11,431 nt of DNA from Nanobdellota archaeon (GCA_030704765.1 JAUYDD010000193.1:1-11431); one strand, 5' to 3'. Shown: positions 6,768 to 11,431, numbered from the stretch's first letter. Program-made: numbers and translations. The notes: generated from the letters alone by a model not told the origin.

Positions 6768-6774
6768 CAGTATC
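6755..6774 (-). repeat. Right terminal inverted repeat of the insertion sequence
   Basis: Reverse complement reads GATACTGTTACCTTATCGGG, matching the left end at 15 of 20 positions; its outer eight bases overlap the last base of the transposase stop codon. Confidence 0.65.
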
Positions 6775-6800
6775 TGTTAGTTATTAGTACCAATAAGTGA

Positions 6801-6818
6801 TATCATTATGTAATGATA
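6801..6818. promoter_or_regulatory. Palindrome upstream of the 6876 gene, possible operator
   Basis: TATCATTA and TAATGATA form 8-base arms around TG. It lies a dozen bases before a GTTTAAAAAG box (6830-6839), where an archaeal regulator could bind next to the promoter. It is outside the insertion sequence. Chance is possible in such AT-rich DNA. Confidence 0.3.
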
Positions 6819-6875
6819 ACATACAAAAAGTTTAAAAAGCCCATATTATTTGGATTTTTATTAAGGAGATAAAAG

Positions 6876-7058
6876 ATGGATAATTTCCAGAAAAATACAG
6901 TTAGGTCTTTTAGGAAAGTCAAAGAGGACATGAAGAACCTGCAAATGCAAGTAACTGAATTATTAAGAAAGTTGGAGATGCATGAAGGCGATTCACATAT
7001 GCATATGGAAGAATGCGAACCAGCTAAGAAAAAAAGAGCTAAACCTAAAAGAAAGTAA
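6876..7058 (+). CDS. Small coiled-coil protein with basic tail
   Basis: Sixty residues. Positions 8-35 (TVRSFRKVKEDMKNLQMQVTEL, here in part) have heptad-like spacing and should form one amphipathic coiled coil. The segment HEGDSHMHMEECE has clustered histidines and acidic residues that could bind metal. The C-terminus KKKRAKPKRK is strongly basic and could contact nucleic acid or acidic lipid. It is one of the few genes here with a clear leader: AAGGAGAT at 6863-6870, five bases before ATG 6876, with a TATA-like GTTTAAAAAG at 6830-6839. Small proteins of this shape are frequent in DPANN genomes, but no function is known to me. A T-rich tract after the stop (7061-7066) may end the transcript. 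Confidence 0.75.
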   Translation: MDNFQKNTVRSFRKVKEDMKNLQMQVTELLRKLEMHEGDSHMHMEECEPAKKKRAKPKRK

Positions 7059-7106
7059 AATTTTTATTTATAGACCTTAATTATAATTCTAGTTTATATT
7101 TTACAA

Positions 7107-7382
7107 TCATTTAATATCTAAATTATATAATAATTCAGGAATCTCATCCATCAATTGCTTCAATATCTGCTTATCATTCATATTTGGATTTTGTTTAGCT
7201 ATCTTCAAAGCTTTACCAGCTGACGCTATCATAGCTATCTTCATTTTTTCATCCCTGATTCTTTCACCTTCTATATAATCAGATATGAATTGGAAAGTCT
7301 CTTCATCAATTGCCATAGGGTTTCCCCTATAATAAGTCAATGCATTAGATGCAGCAGATATCATCTTTATCTTTATTTCCAT
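7107..7382 (-). CDS. Small helical protein with two tandem 35-residue repeats
   Basis: Not recognised as a named family. Residues 3-37 and 47-81 are the same unit repeated: K-I-x-M-I-x-x-A-x-x-A-L, then NP, an acidic stretch and a closing hydrophobic helix (12 of 35 positions identical). Both halves should be helical hairpins, giving a compact four-helix protein or dimer module. No catalytic or metal motif, signal or membrane segment is seen. ATG 7382 is supported by a TATTTTTAAT box (7401-7410, read on the minus strand), about 24 bases upstream. It faces the coiled-coil gene and follows the cysteine-rich gene in the same direction, but each seems to have its own promoter. Confidence 0.7.
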   Translation of the reverse strand: MEIKIKMISAASNALTYYRGNPMAIDEETFQFISDYIEGERIRDEKMKIAMIASAGKALKIAKQNPNMNDKQILKQLMDEIPELLYNLDIK

Positions 7383-7455
7383 GTTTTATGCTAATTTACC
7401 TATTTTTAATAAGCATTATTATTAAATCAGGTATTTAAATATTTTTGTTGTCTTT

Positions 7456-7848
7456 TCACTCTTTTAGATAAGTATATTTTTTCTCTAGTTCAGATATAAG
7501 GTTTATGAGACAGGTCTGGGCTTTTATATGGCTATCTTGTTCATTTACAGAGATCATATGTATGCAACTTGTATATGCTTTGTCTTTTAATAATTGTTTA
7601 TCTGGATATTTCTTTGTCAATTCTTTTGGAACAACATTTGTTTCTGAACAAGACATCAGACAGGATTGTTTGAATATGCTTCTGTTATTAGAATATAATA
7701 TAGGGCATTTGCTTATGCAGTTGATGAACTTGAATTGTATTTTGTTCATTTTCTGTATATCTTTAGATTCTTTATACTTATTTATTCCATATATCGCCCC
7801 AGCTATTATAAATGCTATCAAGACAAGCATTATCCACGAGTTTTTCAT
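7456..7848 (-). CDS. Membrane-anchored twin CX3C cysteine protein
   Basis: One N-terminal membrane helix (SWIMLVLIAFIIAGAIYGI, 4-22) anchors a roughly 105-residue domain predicted to be outside the membrane. It has six cysteines: C44 and C48 (CISKC), C63 and C67 (CLMSC), separated by 14 residues, then C95 and C113. CX3C-X14-CX3C is the spacing used by helical-hairpin proteins with paired disulfides, such as small Tim chaperones; the resemblance is in spacing only and may be convergent. An opposite-strand reading frame of similar length (7505-7852) is rejected because it lacks a promoter and domain logic. TATA box at 7870-7878 gives a leaderless ATG 7848. Function unknown. Confidence 0.7.
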   Translation of the reverse strand: MKNSWIMLVLIAFIIAGAIYGINKYKESKDIQKMNKIQFKFINCISKCPILYSNNRSIFKQSCLMSCSETNVVPKELTKKYPDKQLLKDKAYTSCIHMISVNEQDSHIKAQTCLINLISELEKKYTYLKE

Positions 7849-7869
7849 ATAAAAATGATTTATTCATGG

Positions 7870-7878
7870 TTTATAAAG
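7870..7878 (-). promoter_or_regulatory. TATA-like box of the twin CX3C gene
   Basis: CTTTATAAA on the minus strand, centred 26 bases before ATG 7848. Confidence 0.4.
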
Positions 7879-7879
7879 A

Positions 7880-8050
7880 TAGTTAACCAGTGATTGGATT
7901 TATTGAGATCTGGTTGAATTATCTGAATCTCAGAGCCCCCTTAATAATAACATGGTATAGATTGCATATGGAATTCAGAGCATAATTAAAAATTACATCA
8001 CTATAGTATAACCAGATTATAATTCTTTGACTTGTGGTTTTCGATAAACA
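7880..8050. other. Non-coding gap, no assignable feature
   Basis: AT-rich spacer between divergent genes. A weak stem (TGAGAT at 7904 with ATCTCA at 7927) and a C-run (7936-7940) are visible, but there is no credible C/D or H/ACA box, tRNA fold or reading frame. Confidence 0.4.
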
Positions 8051-8056
8051 GAAAGA

Positions 8057-8067
8057 TTTATAAATAT
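8057..8067 (+). promoter_or_regulatory. TATA box of the doc-like operon
   Basis: TTTATAAATAT is a near-ideal archaeal TATA box. Its centre is 26 bases before ATG 8087 but only 20 before ATG 8081, which supports 8087 as a leaderless start. Confidence 0.5.
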
Positions 8068-8086
8068 CTTACCATTATTTATGTGT

Positions 8087-8422
8087 ATGAAAATTAGTAA
8101 AGAAGATTTGATAAGAATAAATCAAGGTTTTGGAGGAAATCTTAGAAACGATTCAAGTCTTGATTATGCTATTGAATCCCAGAATAATAACAAGTTAGGA
8201 AATTATAAAAAATTAGCTTATTTATTAAGAGCAATACTTGTGGATCATCCATTTTCAGATGGTAATAAAAGAACAGCTATGTATCTTTGCTTAAGTTTTG
8301 CTGAGGAAAATAATAAACAGGTTGACAGAGACCTATTACTTGAACAAACAGTATCAATTGCTAAAAATAATATAAATAAAATAAGGAATATTGAATGGAG
8401 AATAAGAAATGCAATCAGATAA
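8087..8422 (+). CDS. Doc/Fic-family toxin
   Basis: Small Fic-fold protein of the Doc type. The core motif is HPFSDGNKRTA (H56-A66 counted from ATG 8081), with the Doc-like K in place of the second glycine found in AMP-transferring Fic enzymes (GNGR). Doc in bacteria phosphorylates elongation factor Tu; whether this protein phosphorylates, nucleotidylates or has another target is not shown. The N-terminus INQGFGGNLRNDSSLDYAI matches the conserved Doc start region, and the size is standard. Residues H, D, N, K and R of the motif are all present, so it should be active. The stop codon overlaps the next gene by 14 bases. Start 8087 is chosen over 8081 from TATA spacing. Confidence 0.85.
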   Translation: MKISKEDLIRINQGFGGNLRNDSSLDYAIESQNNNKLGNYKKLAYLLRAILVDHPFSDGNKRTAMYLCLSFAEENNKQVDRDLLLEQTVSIAKNNINKIRNIEWRIRNAIR

Positions 8423-8612
8423 AATAATAAAAAAATACAAAGAGCTTTTTCTCGCTCTTGAAAATTATGATAGAACTAGAGAATTACCTTCTCAAAGAAA
8501 AAGAGTCGATATAACTCTGTCAGTCAGGACTATAAATAAATTAAAAGAATTAAGCAAAAAGAGTGGCAAGCCTGTTTCTCATATAATCGAAGAAAAATTT
8601 ATGGAACGTTAG
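8409..8612 (+). CDS. Ribbon-helix-helix antitoxin
   Basis: Residues 31-66 form a ribbon-helix-helix domain: a basic beta strand (KRVDITLSV) and two helices (RTINKLKELSKKSG, KPVSHIIEEKF). Dimers of such domains bind operator DNA. The helical N-terminus (KIIKKYKELFLALENYD) is the likely toxin-contacting part; the classic Fic-inhibiting motif S/T-x-x-x-E-G/N is not evident. The 14-base overlap with the doc-like gene makes translational coupling likely. The order, toxin first, reverses the usual phd-doc arrangement. The pair should be self-repressing, as is usual for such modules, but no clear operator is seen at 8057. Confidence 0.75.
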   Translation: MQSDKIIKKYKELFLALENYDRTRELPSQRKRVDITLSVRTINKLKELSKKSGKPVSHIIEEKFMER

Positions 8613-8619
8613 TTAGTGG

Positions 8620-8640
8620 TACTCTATTCAGAGTATTTTT
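8620..8640 (+). terminator. Hairpin plus T-tract after the toxin-antitoxin pair
   Basis: TACTCT and AGAGTA form a 6-bp stem with an ATTC loop, followed directly by TTTTT. It lies 8 bases after the antitoxin stop. The T-tract fits archaeal termination; a stem is not required in archaea. Confidence 0.5.
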
Positions 8641-8658
8641 GATCAATAATTTAAATAT

Positions 8659-8688
8659 ATTGACTTTATTATAATAATCAATATAAAC
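8659..8688 (+). promoter_or_regulatory. Inverted repeat and TATA box before the 8709 gene
   Basis: ATTGA (8659-8663) and TCAAT (8678-8682) flank the perfect palindrome TTATTATAATAA (8666-8677). The repeat runs into ATATAAAC (8681-8688), whose centre is about 25 bases before ATG 8709. A regulator bound here would overlap the promoter. Operator function is inferred. Confidence 0.35.
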
Positions 8689-8708
8689 TCTTATAAATTT
8701 TCATATTG

Positions 8709-9368
8709 ATGTCAATTTATAGGCCTGTTCCTGCAAAAAGAGAAGATGAAACAGTTGATTATACTTATGCAGAGATTGTTTTACCACCTACAGCTTCTGA
8801 ATTGGAAATTAAAAGCTTGGAACAGCCATATATTTTTGGAGATCAAGTACATTTTTTTTGGGATAATATTGTTGTCAGGGCAACTATAATTCCTTATAAC
8901 TTTCCTCCTGTTGATGCTGATGAATTTCAATATGAGTTTCGTAATCATCCTATAGTTCAAAAAAGAGTTATTAATCCTATTATTCATCAGGTTAAATTTG
9001 ATTTATGTACATTAATACCTTTATTAGAAAGATTCAAACAATTACCAAAAAATGTTTTATCAAAAACAGCATTTTCTTATTATAGAACTTCTTGTCTTGA
9101 AAATCATTTTATGCATGTTTATAGAGTAAACGACAGCACAAGCTGGGGTGAAAATAATGGTAATGGATTATTAAAATGCGTTTTAGATTATAAAGGAGTC
9201 TCAAAAAGAATTGTTCCTGGAGAAGAAGATCTTGTGGACATGACTGAGAATATAGAAATGGTTGATGGAATGAATTTTGCCTGTGTTTCTGGAGAAAATT
9301 TAAAAGAGGCATTTGAAAGAGCATTAAGAATTTATGAAATGAATGAAAGAATAAGGGGAGCTAAATAA
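8709..9368 (+). CDS. Hypothetical protein, unknown function
   Basis: Not recognised. The 219 residues have no signal, membrane helix or cysteine ligand set. The N-terminal half looks beta-rich (DYTYAEIVLPPTASELEI, FGDQVHFFWDNIVVRATIIPY), the middle has a helix (LIPLLERFKQLPKN), and the C-terminus is a long amphipathic helix (GENLKEAFERALRIYEMNERI). The segment STSWGENNGNGLLKCVLDY resembles a loop-and-strand without a known motif. ATG 8709 is preferred over TTG 8706 because of the TATA spacing. It lies downstream of the doc-like pair behind a terminator, so it is probably a separate unit, and it converges with the repeat-bounded cassette region. It could be the ancestral neighbour of TFS. Confidence 0.65.
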   Translation: MSIYRPVPAKREDETVDYTYAEIVLPPTASELEIKSLEQPYIFGDQVHFFWDNIVVRATIIPYNFPPVDADEFQYEFRNHPIVQKRVINPIIHQVKFDLCTLIPLLERFKQLPKNVLSKTAFSYYRTSCLENHFMHVYRVNDSTSWGENNGNGLLKCVLDYKGVSKRIVPGEEDLVDMTENIEMVDGMNFACVSGENLKEAFERALRIYEMNERIRGAK

Positions 9369-9372
9369 TCTG

Positions 9373-9417
9373 TTTTATTCCTACATATTCTATTTTTTAA
9401 TGATATTCTCGCCAAGT
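9373..9417 (-). repeat. 45-base direct repeat, left copy (TFS 3' end remnant)
   Basis: Identical over 45 bases to 10845-10889. On the minus strand it begins ACTTGGCGAGAATATCATTA, the codons for T-W-R-E-Y-H and the stop of TFS, followed by the TFS 3' flank. No TFS coding sequence precedes it here, so it is a detached gene end, as expected for the far side of an element integrated at a gene's 3' end. Confidence 0.85.
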
Positions 9418-9468
9418 CTATTAATATATGTTTAAATATGGTTACACTTAACTGAATTAAGAACAAAA

Positions 9469-9729
9469 TCAATCATAAATATCTTCTCTTTTACCAACAT
9501 TTACAATTAAAATTTCATTCTTTTCAGTATAAATTTCATATGTTATTCTATGCTTTCCTACCCTTACTCTAAACACCTTTCCCTTTTCACCTTCAACTCT
9601 TTTTATATCCTGTGGAAAAGGATTACTGGAAAGTTCCCTTATTCTTTCCATTAGTCTTTGGTATAATTCCTTATCGCAATTTTTAAGAAATTTCTTTGAT
9701 TTGTTAGAAAGCGTTATCTGGTATACCAT
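9469..9729 (-). CDS. relE: RelE/ParE-family toxin
   Basis: Eighty-six residues with the RelE fold pattern: N-terminal strand YQITLSNKSKKFLKN, helix DKELYQRLMERIRELSSNPFP, then the sheet GKVFRVRVGKHRITYEIYTEKNEILIVNVGKREDIYD. The basic residues in the FRVRVGKHRITYEI strand and the closing VGKREDIY are hallmarks of archaeal RelE. Archaeal RelE toxins cut mRNA in the ribosome; ParE-like relatives poison gyrase, and sequence alone does not fully separate them, though RelE is favoured. It follows the antitoxin by 28 bases, with a GAGG Shine-Dalgarno-like sequence before ATG 9729, so it is translated from the shared message. It is the last gene before the left direct repeat. Confidence 0.85.
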   Translation of the reverse strand: MVYQITLSNKSKKFLKNCDKELYQRLMERIRELSSNPFPQDIKRVEGEKGKVFRVRVGKHRITYEIYTEKNEILIVNVGKREDIYD

Positions 9730-9757
9730 TTTTCCTCTTTTATAAAAAGAACTATTT

Positions 9758-9970
9758 TTATTTATGTTTATGGATTAATTCCATTTCCTTTTCAAAATCT
9801 TCTAAAGAGGTAGTTTCTCCTCTTTCATATTCTTTTCTTGCTTCTTCAAGTTCATTTCTTTCTTCATCTGTTAAAACATAATCTGCATCTATCATATTAT
9901 TCTTTATGAAATTAATATCTATCTGGATTTTATCTAACCTTCTTAATATTTCTTGATTTTCGTGTTCCAT
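9758..9970 (-). CDS. RelB-like antitoxin
   Basis: Seventy residues. The N-terminus (NQEILRRLDKIQIDINFIKNN) is a coiled coil likely to dimerise. The C-terminal half, VLTDEERNELEEARKEYERG followed by TTSLEDFEKEME, is the acidic segment typical of archaeal RelB-type partners that wrap around RelE. No DNA-binding fold is obvious. Its position before the toxin and a 28-base gap give the standard antitoxin-toxin order. A TATA-like box at 9991-10000 is 26 bases before ATG 9970, so this pair has its own leaderless promoter although a HicB gene ends just 34 bases upstream. Confidence 0.8.
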   Translation of the reverse strand: MEHENQEILRRLDKIQIDINFIKNNMIDADYVLTDEERNELEEARKEYERGETTSLEDFEKEMELIHKHK

Positions 9971-9990
9971 ATTTATCTTGATATTTTGAT

Positions 9991-10000
9991 CTATTTAAAA
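9991..10000 (-). promoter_or_regulatory. TATA-like box of the RelB/RelE pair
   Basis: TTTTAAATAG on the minus strand, centred 26 bases before ATG 9970, in the short gap after hicB. Confidence 0.45.
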
Positions 10001-10004
10001 TTAA

Positions 10005-10199
10005 CTACTCTAAAAGTGTCATAATCTTTCCGCCATTAGTGTTCTTAATATCTGTATCTAAATATAATTCTATTGCTTCTTTTATATTATTAATTGCTTC
10101 ATCCATTGTATCTCCTTCAGAGATACAACCAGGCAATGCTGGAACATAAACCGTATATCCACCTTCTTCTTGCTCTTCTAAAACAATTTTTAATTCCAT
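10005..10199 (-). CDS. HicB-family antitoxin-like protein, solitary
   Basis: Sixty-four residues with the complete HicB N-terminal domain: MELKIVLEEQEEGGYTVYVPALPGCISEGDTMDEAINNIKEAIELYL (47 residues, shown by its key parts GGYTVYVPALPGC and GDTMDEAINNI). This is the partially degraded RNase H-like fold that binds HicA toxin. No DNA-binding C-terminal domain is present, and no HicA gene adjoins it on either side. It is followed 34 bases later by RelB. The TATA box at 10221-10230 gives a leaderless ATG 10199. It may be an orphan that buffers a HicA coded elsewhere, or a protein with another role. Confidence 0.8.
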   Translation of the reverse strand: MELKIVLEEQEEGGYTVYVPALPGCISEGDTMDEAINNIKEAIELYLDTDIKNTNGGKIMTLLE

Positions 10200-10220
10200 G
10201 TATGTTTAAATAATACTTCT

Positions 10221-10230
10221 ATATAAATTT
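10221..10230 (-). promoter_or_regulatory. TATA-like box of the hicB gene
   Basis: AAATTTATAT on the minus strand, centred 26 bases before ATG 10199. Confidence 0.5.
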
Positions 10231-10255
10231 TATGAATCCAGAATATAATAGGCTC

Positions 10256-10276
10256 TTAATGGTATTCTCTCCAAAT
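10256..10276 (-). repeat. Diverged third copy of the TFS 3' end
   Basis: On the minus strand this reads ATTTGGAGAGAATACCATTA (plus a final A). It matches the TFS terminus at 18 of 21 bases and, apart from the first codon, differs only at synonymous positions: it still encodes W-R-E-Y-H-stop. It divides the region between the two perfect 45-base copies into two units. Confidence 0.55.
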
Positions 10277-10317
10277 GATATTTATAATATCATTAAATGA
10301 TTATATCCTTCTTATAA

Positions 10318-10797
10318 TCACATTATTATACAATTGCGCTTTTCTGAGACGACTACTCCAAGACATCTGTAATAGTATTGGTCTTGAAGGGGGCGAATAC
10401 TCTTGGATGATAATAATTGTTTTTTTGGACCATAACATCTATATCCAGTATCATCAAAAGATTGTACTTTGTGGGCTGGTTCTTTTTCAGCTTCAAACCT
10501 ATGAACAACAAATCTTCCAATATTTATTCTTTGATAACCTTTGCAAGAGAAAAAACTAAACACTTTATCAATTGGATTATCAAAAGAAAAATAAAATTCT
10601 GTAAAATTCTGTACTGTTTTCGGCAAATCAGCAGTTGTATTCCATGATTTACCAGTAGAAGAATCTTTATATTCATAAGGTGAATTTACAATTTCATATA
10701 ACTCTCTATTAATTATTTTAATGCTGATTTGCATAAAAAGAATAAGAATTATCAAAATAATTATACAGATCCATAAATATTTATTTTTCCAATTCAT
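10318..10797 (-). CDS. Single-pass membrane protein, unknown function
   Basis: Residues 8-29 (LWICIIILIILILFMQISIKI) are one membrane helix after a basic NWKNK start, so the remaining 130 residues probably face outward. Four cysteines (FSCKGY, YRCYGP, YYRCLG, RNCIIM) could pair as disulfides. The segment between them is rich in aromatic and charged residues, and no known motif is seen. It lies alone in the second unit of the repeat-bounded region, between the diverged and the right TFS-end repeats. TATA box ATTATATATA region at 10818-10827 is 26 bases before ATG 10797. Such small membrane proteins beside toxin-antitoxin genes are often cargo of integrative elements; no function is proposed. 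Confidence 0.65.
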   Translation of the reverse strand: MNWKNKYLWICIIILIILILFMQISIKIINRELYEIVNSPYEYKDSSTGKSWNTTADLPKTVQNFTEFYFSFDNPIDKVFSFFSCKGYQRINIGRFVVHRFEAEKEPAHKVQSFDDTGYRCYGPKKQLLSSKSIRPLQDQYYYRCLGVVVSEKRNCIIM

Positions 10798-10817
10798 ATA
10801 ATGATATCTTTATTTTA

Positions 10818-10827
10818 ATTATATATA
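10818..10827 (-). promoter_or_regulatory. TATA-like box of the 10797 gene
   Basis: TATATATAAT on the minus strand, centred about 26 bases before ATG 10797. Confidence 0.4.
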
Positions 10828-10844
10828 CTTTTTGGTTATTTCAA

Positions 10845-10889
10845 TTTTATTCCTACATATTCTATTTTTTAATGATATTCTCGCCAAGT
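10845..10889 (-). repeat. 45-base direct repeat, right copy (in the TFS gene)
   Basis: Identical to 9373-9417. Here it is the real 3' end of TFS: the last six codons, the stop and 24 bases of 3' flank. A perfect hairpin in the coding sequence (CCAAGTG with CACTTGG, 10884-10903) straddles the edge of the repeat, a feature often seen near recombination sites. Confidence 0.85.
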
Positions 10890-11177
10890 GTGCTTGCACT
10901 TGGTGCATTTGAAAAAACGAGTCTCTGCTTCATCACCTGCTCTTGTTTGGCTTGTCCAGAACCAAGCTTCTTTATGTCCGCATTTTTGACAGATGGAATT
11001 AATAACTGGAAAGATATTAGCATCTTTCTCATTTATAATGCCTATTTCAGGTTTTACATCTATTTTTTCAGAGGATTCTATTTTTACTTTGGATTTAGCT
11101 TTGTGTCCGCATCTAACACATGCAAAATTCTTATTTTTTTCTACTAATACACATCCACACTTAGGACAAAATTCCAT
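10869..11177 (-). CDS. tfs: Archaeal transcription factor S (TFIIS-like cleavage factor)
   Basis: Stimulates RNA cleavage by stalled RNA polymerase, as TFIIS does in eukaryotes. Residues 4-23 hold the N-terminal zinc ribbon (CPKC at 4-7, CVRC at 20-23). A charged linker (KVKIESSEKIDVKPEIGIINE) leads to the C-terminal ribbon: CQKC (63-66), QTRAGDEAETRFFKC with the catalytic D82-E83 hairpin tip (the family usually has RSADE), then CTKCKHTWREYH. The length of 102 residues is standard. ATG 11177 (MEFCPKCG) is chosen over an upstream in-frame ATG because the family starts there and a TATA box lies 26 bases before it. Its 3' end supplies the 45-base repeat described separately. Intact and likely functional. 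Confidence 0.95.
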   Translation of the reverse strand: MEFCPKCGCVLVEKNKNFACVRCGHKAKSKVKIESSEKIDVKPEIGIINEKDANIFPVINSICQKCGHKEAWFWTSQTRAGDEAETRFFKCTKCKHTWREYH

Positions 11178-11198
11178 TTGAGTTTCTATATACGCCTC

Positions 11199-11208
11199 TT
11201 TAAAAAGC
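11199..11208 (-). promoter_or_regulatory. TATA-like box of the tfs gene
   Basis: CTTTTTAAAG on the minus strand, centred 26 bases before ATG 11177. A stronger-looking TTATATAAAA at 11241-11250 would give a leader of about 40 bases and is the alternative. Confidence 0.4.
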
Positions 11209-11294
11209 TTTGTATATAATTGAAGAATAGTAAATACTCCTTTTATATAAGCTTTGCGGTATAAAAAAACGCGACAAATAAATTTCAGAGGATT

Positions 11295-11431
11295 ATGTCG
11301 GAAATTGAAAACCTCATCTTTTAAGATGAGGTAGTTTACTTGCATTCAATTTCCGAGCATCCTAAAAATTTCCGAATCAGAAAAATCGCCGATCAAACTC
11401 CATCCTTCAGGATGGAGTAGGCGATTTTTCA
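11295..11431 (-). repeat. Two-hairpin element, copy D (5' end cut by the window)
   Basis: On the minus strand stem 1 pairs AAAAATCGCC with GGCGATTTTT (11381-11390 and 11420-11429) around a 10-bp terminal hairpin (11397-11418, GA loop). An extra dozen bases separate it from the linker TTTTTAGGATGC. Stem 2 pairs TCGGAAATTGAA with TTCAATTTCCGA and carries the perfect hairpin at 11311-11332; GACAT ends at 11295. The expected ATCAAA start lies beyond the window. It lies about 90 bases upstream of the likely TFS promoter. Confidence 0.7.

Larger units (their letters stand above)
5772..6774 (+). mobile_element. IS6-like insertion sequence (about 1 kb)
   Basis: The boundaries come from imperfect inverted repeats: the left end GATACTGT... 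at 5772 and the reverse complement of the right end at 6774 agree at 15 of 20 positions, including the first eight. One transposase gene fills the element, and its stop codon abuts the right repeat. An exact target duplication next to the repeats is not visible; a 7-base TACCAAT occurs at 5764-5770 and at 6788-6794, slightly outside the right end, and may be chance. The transposase architecture (zinc ribbon, helix-turn-helix, DDE) matches archaeal IS6/IS240-type elements. Confidence 0.75.

Noticed and set aside
5764..6794. TACCAAT as target duplication of the insertion sequence
   Set aside because: The right copy is 13 bases beyond the inverted repeat and is only 7 bases long; may be chance.
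7505..7852. 115-codon plus-strand frame opposite the twin CX3C gene
   Set aside because: Mirror frame; the minus strand has the TATA box, a proper membrane anchor and patterned cysteines.
7880..7935. Possible C/D box small RNA
   Set aside because: CTGA words occur but no RTGATGA C box with matching D box.
10275..10647. Two plus-strand frames opposite the 10318-10797 gene
   Set aside because: Antisense shadows without promoter or recognisable domain; the minus-strand protein has a clear membrane helix and promoter.
11178..11345. N-terminal extension of TFS to an upstream ATG
   Set aside because: The family begins at MEFCPKCG, the extension runs into element D, and the TATA box lies within it.

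Overview
This is a strongly AT-rich archaeal window, most likely from a small-genome DPANN lineage (Woesearchaeota or Pacearchaeota type). The basis is an archaeal transcription factor S, a DHH phosphoesterase with an N-terminal OB fold, and archaeal-type promoters: most genes have a TATA-like box centred 24-27 bases before the start codon and no leader, while Shine-Dalgarno-led starts are the exception. The lineage is inference. No tRNA, rRNA or CRISPR array was seen.

Layout. 36-1704 (+): a RimK-like ATP-grasp ligase and a DedA/VTT membrane protein. 1712-4155 (-): a DHH/DHHA1 phosphoesterase followed by an unusual YwbE-like plus AlbA_2 (Schlafen-type) fusion. 4156-4583 is a long non-coding gap between divergent genes. 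4584-5728 holds an unrecognised cytoplasmic protein and a Tat-signal exported protein. 5772-6774 is an IS6-like insertion sequence whose transposase frame is broken. 6876-7848 holds three small lineage-type proteins: a coiled-coil basic protein, a two-repeat helical protein and a membrane-anchored twin CX3C protein. 8087-10797 is a toxin-antitoxin-rich accessory stretch: Doc/Fic plus RHH, RelB/RelE-like, a lone HicB, and two proteins of unknown function. 10869-11177 (-) is the TFS gene.

Two structures are not explained by ordinary genes. First, four copies of a 135-175 base two-hairpin element (861-1035 +, 4154-4288 -, 4417-4554 +, 11295-11431 - and running off the edge) share a fixed architecture: 5' ATCAAAAAAAC, a long stem, the linker TTTTTAGGATGC, a second stem with a conserved CU/A internal loop, and 3' GACAT. 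The stem sequences differ between copies but pairing is kept, and each stem is capped by a 21-22 base hairpin of the form ACC...AA...GGT. One copy ends on the start codon of the DHH gene and another supplies the last codons of the ATP-grasp gene. I do not recognise this family; a structured RNA or a hairpin-based non-autonomous mobile element are the two main readings.

Second, the last codons of TFS and its 3' flank are repeated as a perfect 45-base direct repeat at 9373-9417 and 10845-10889, with a third diverged copy at 10256-10276 that still encodes W-R-E-Y-H-stop. The repeats bracket the HicB/RelB/RelE group and a membrane protein. This looks like serial integration of small cargo cassettes at the 3' end of the TFS gene, although no recombinase is present in the window.
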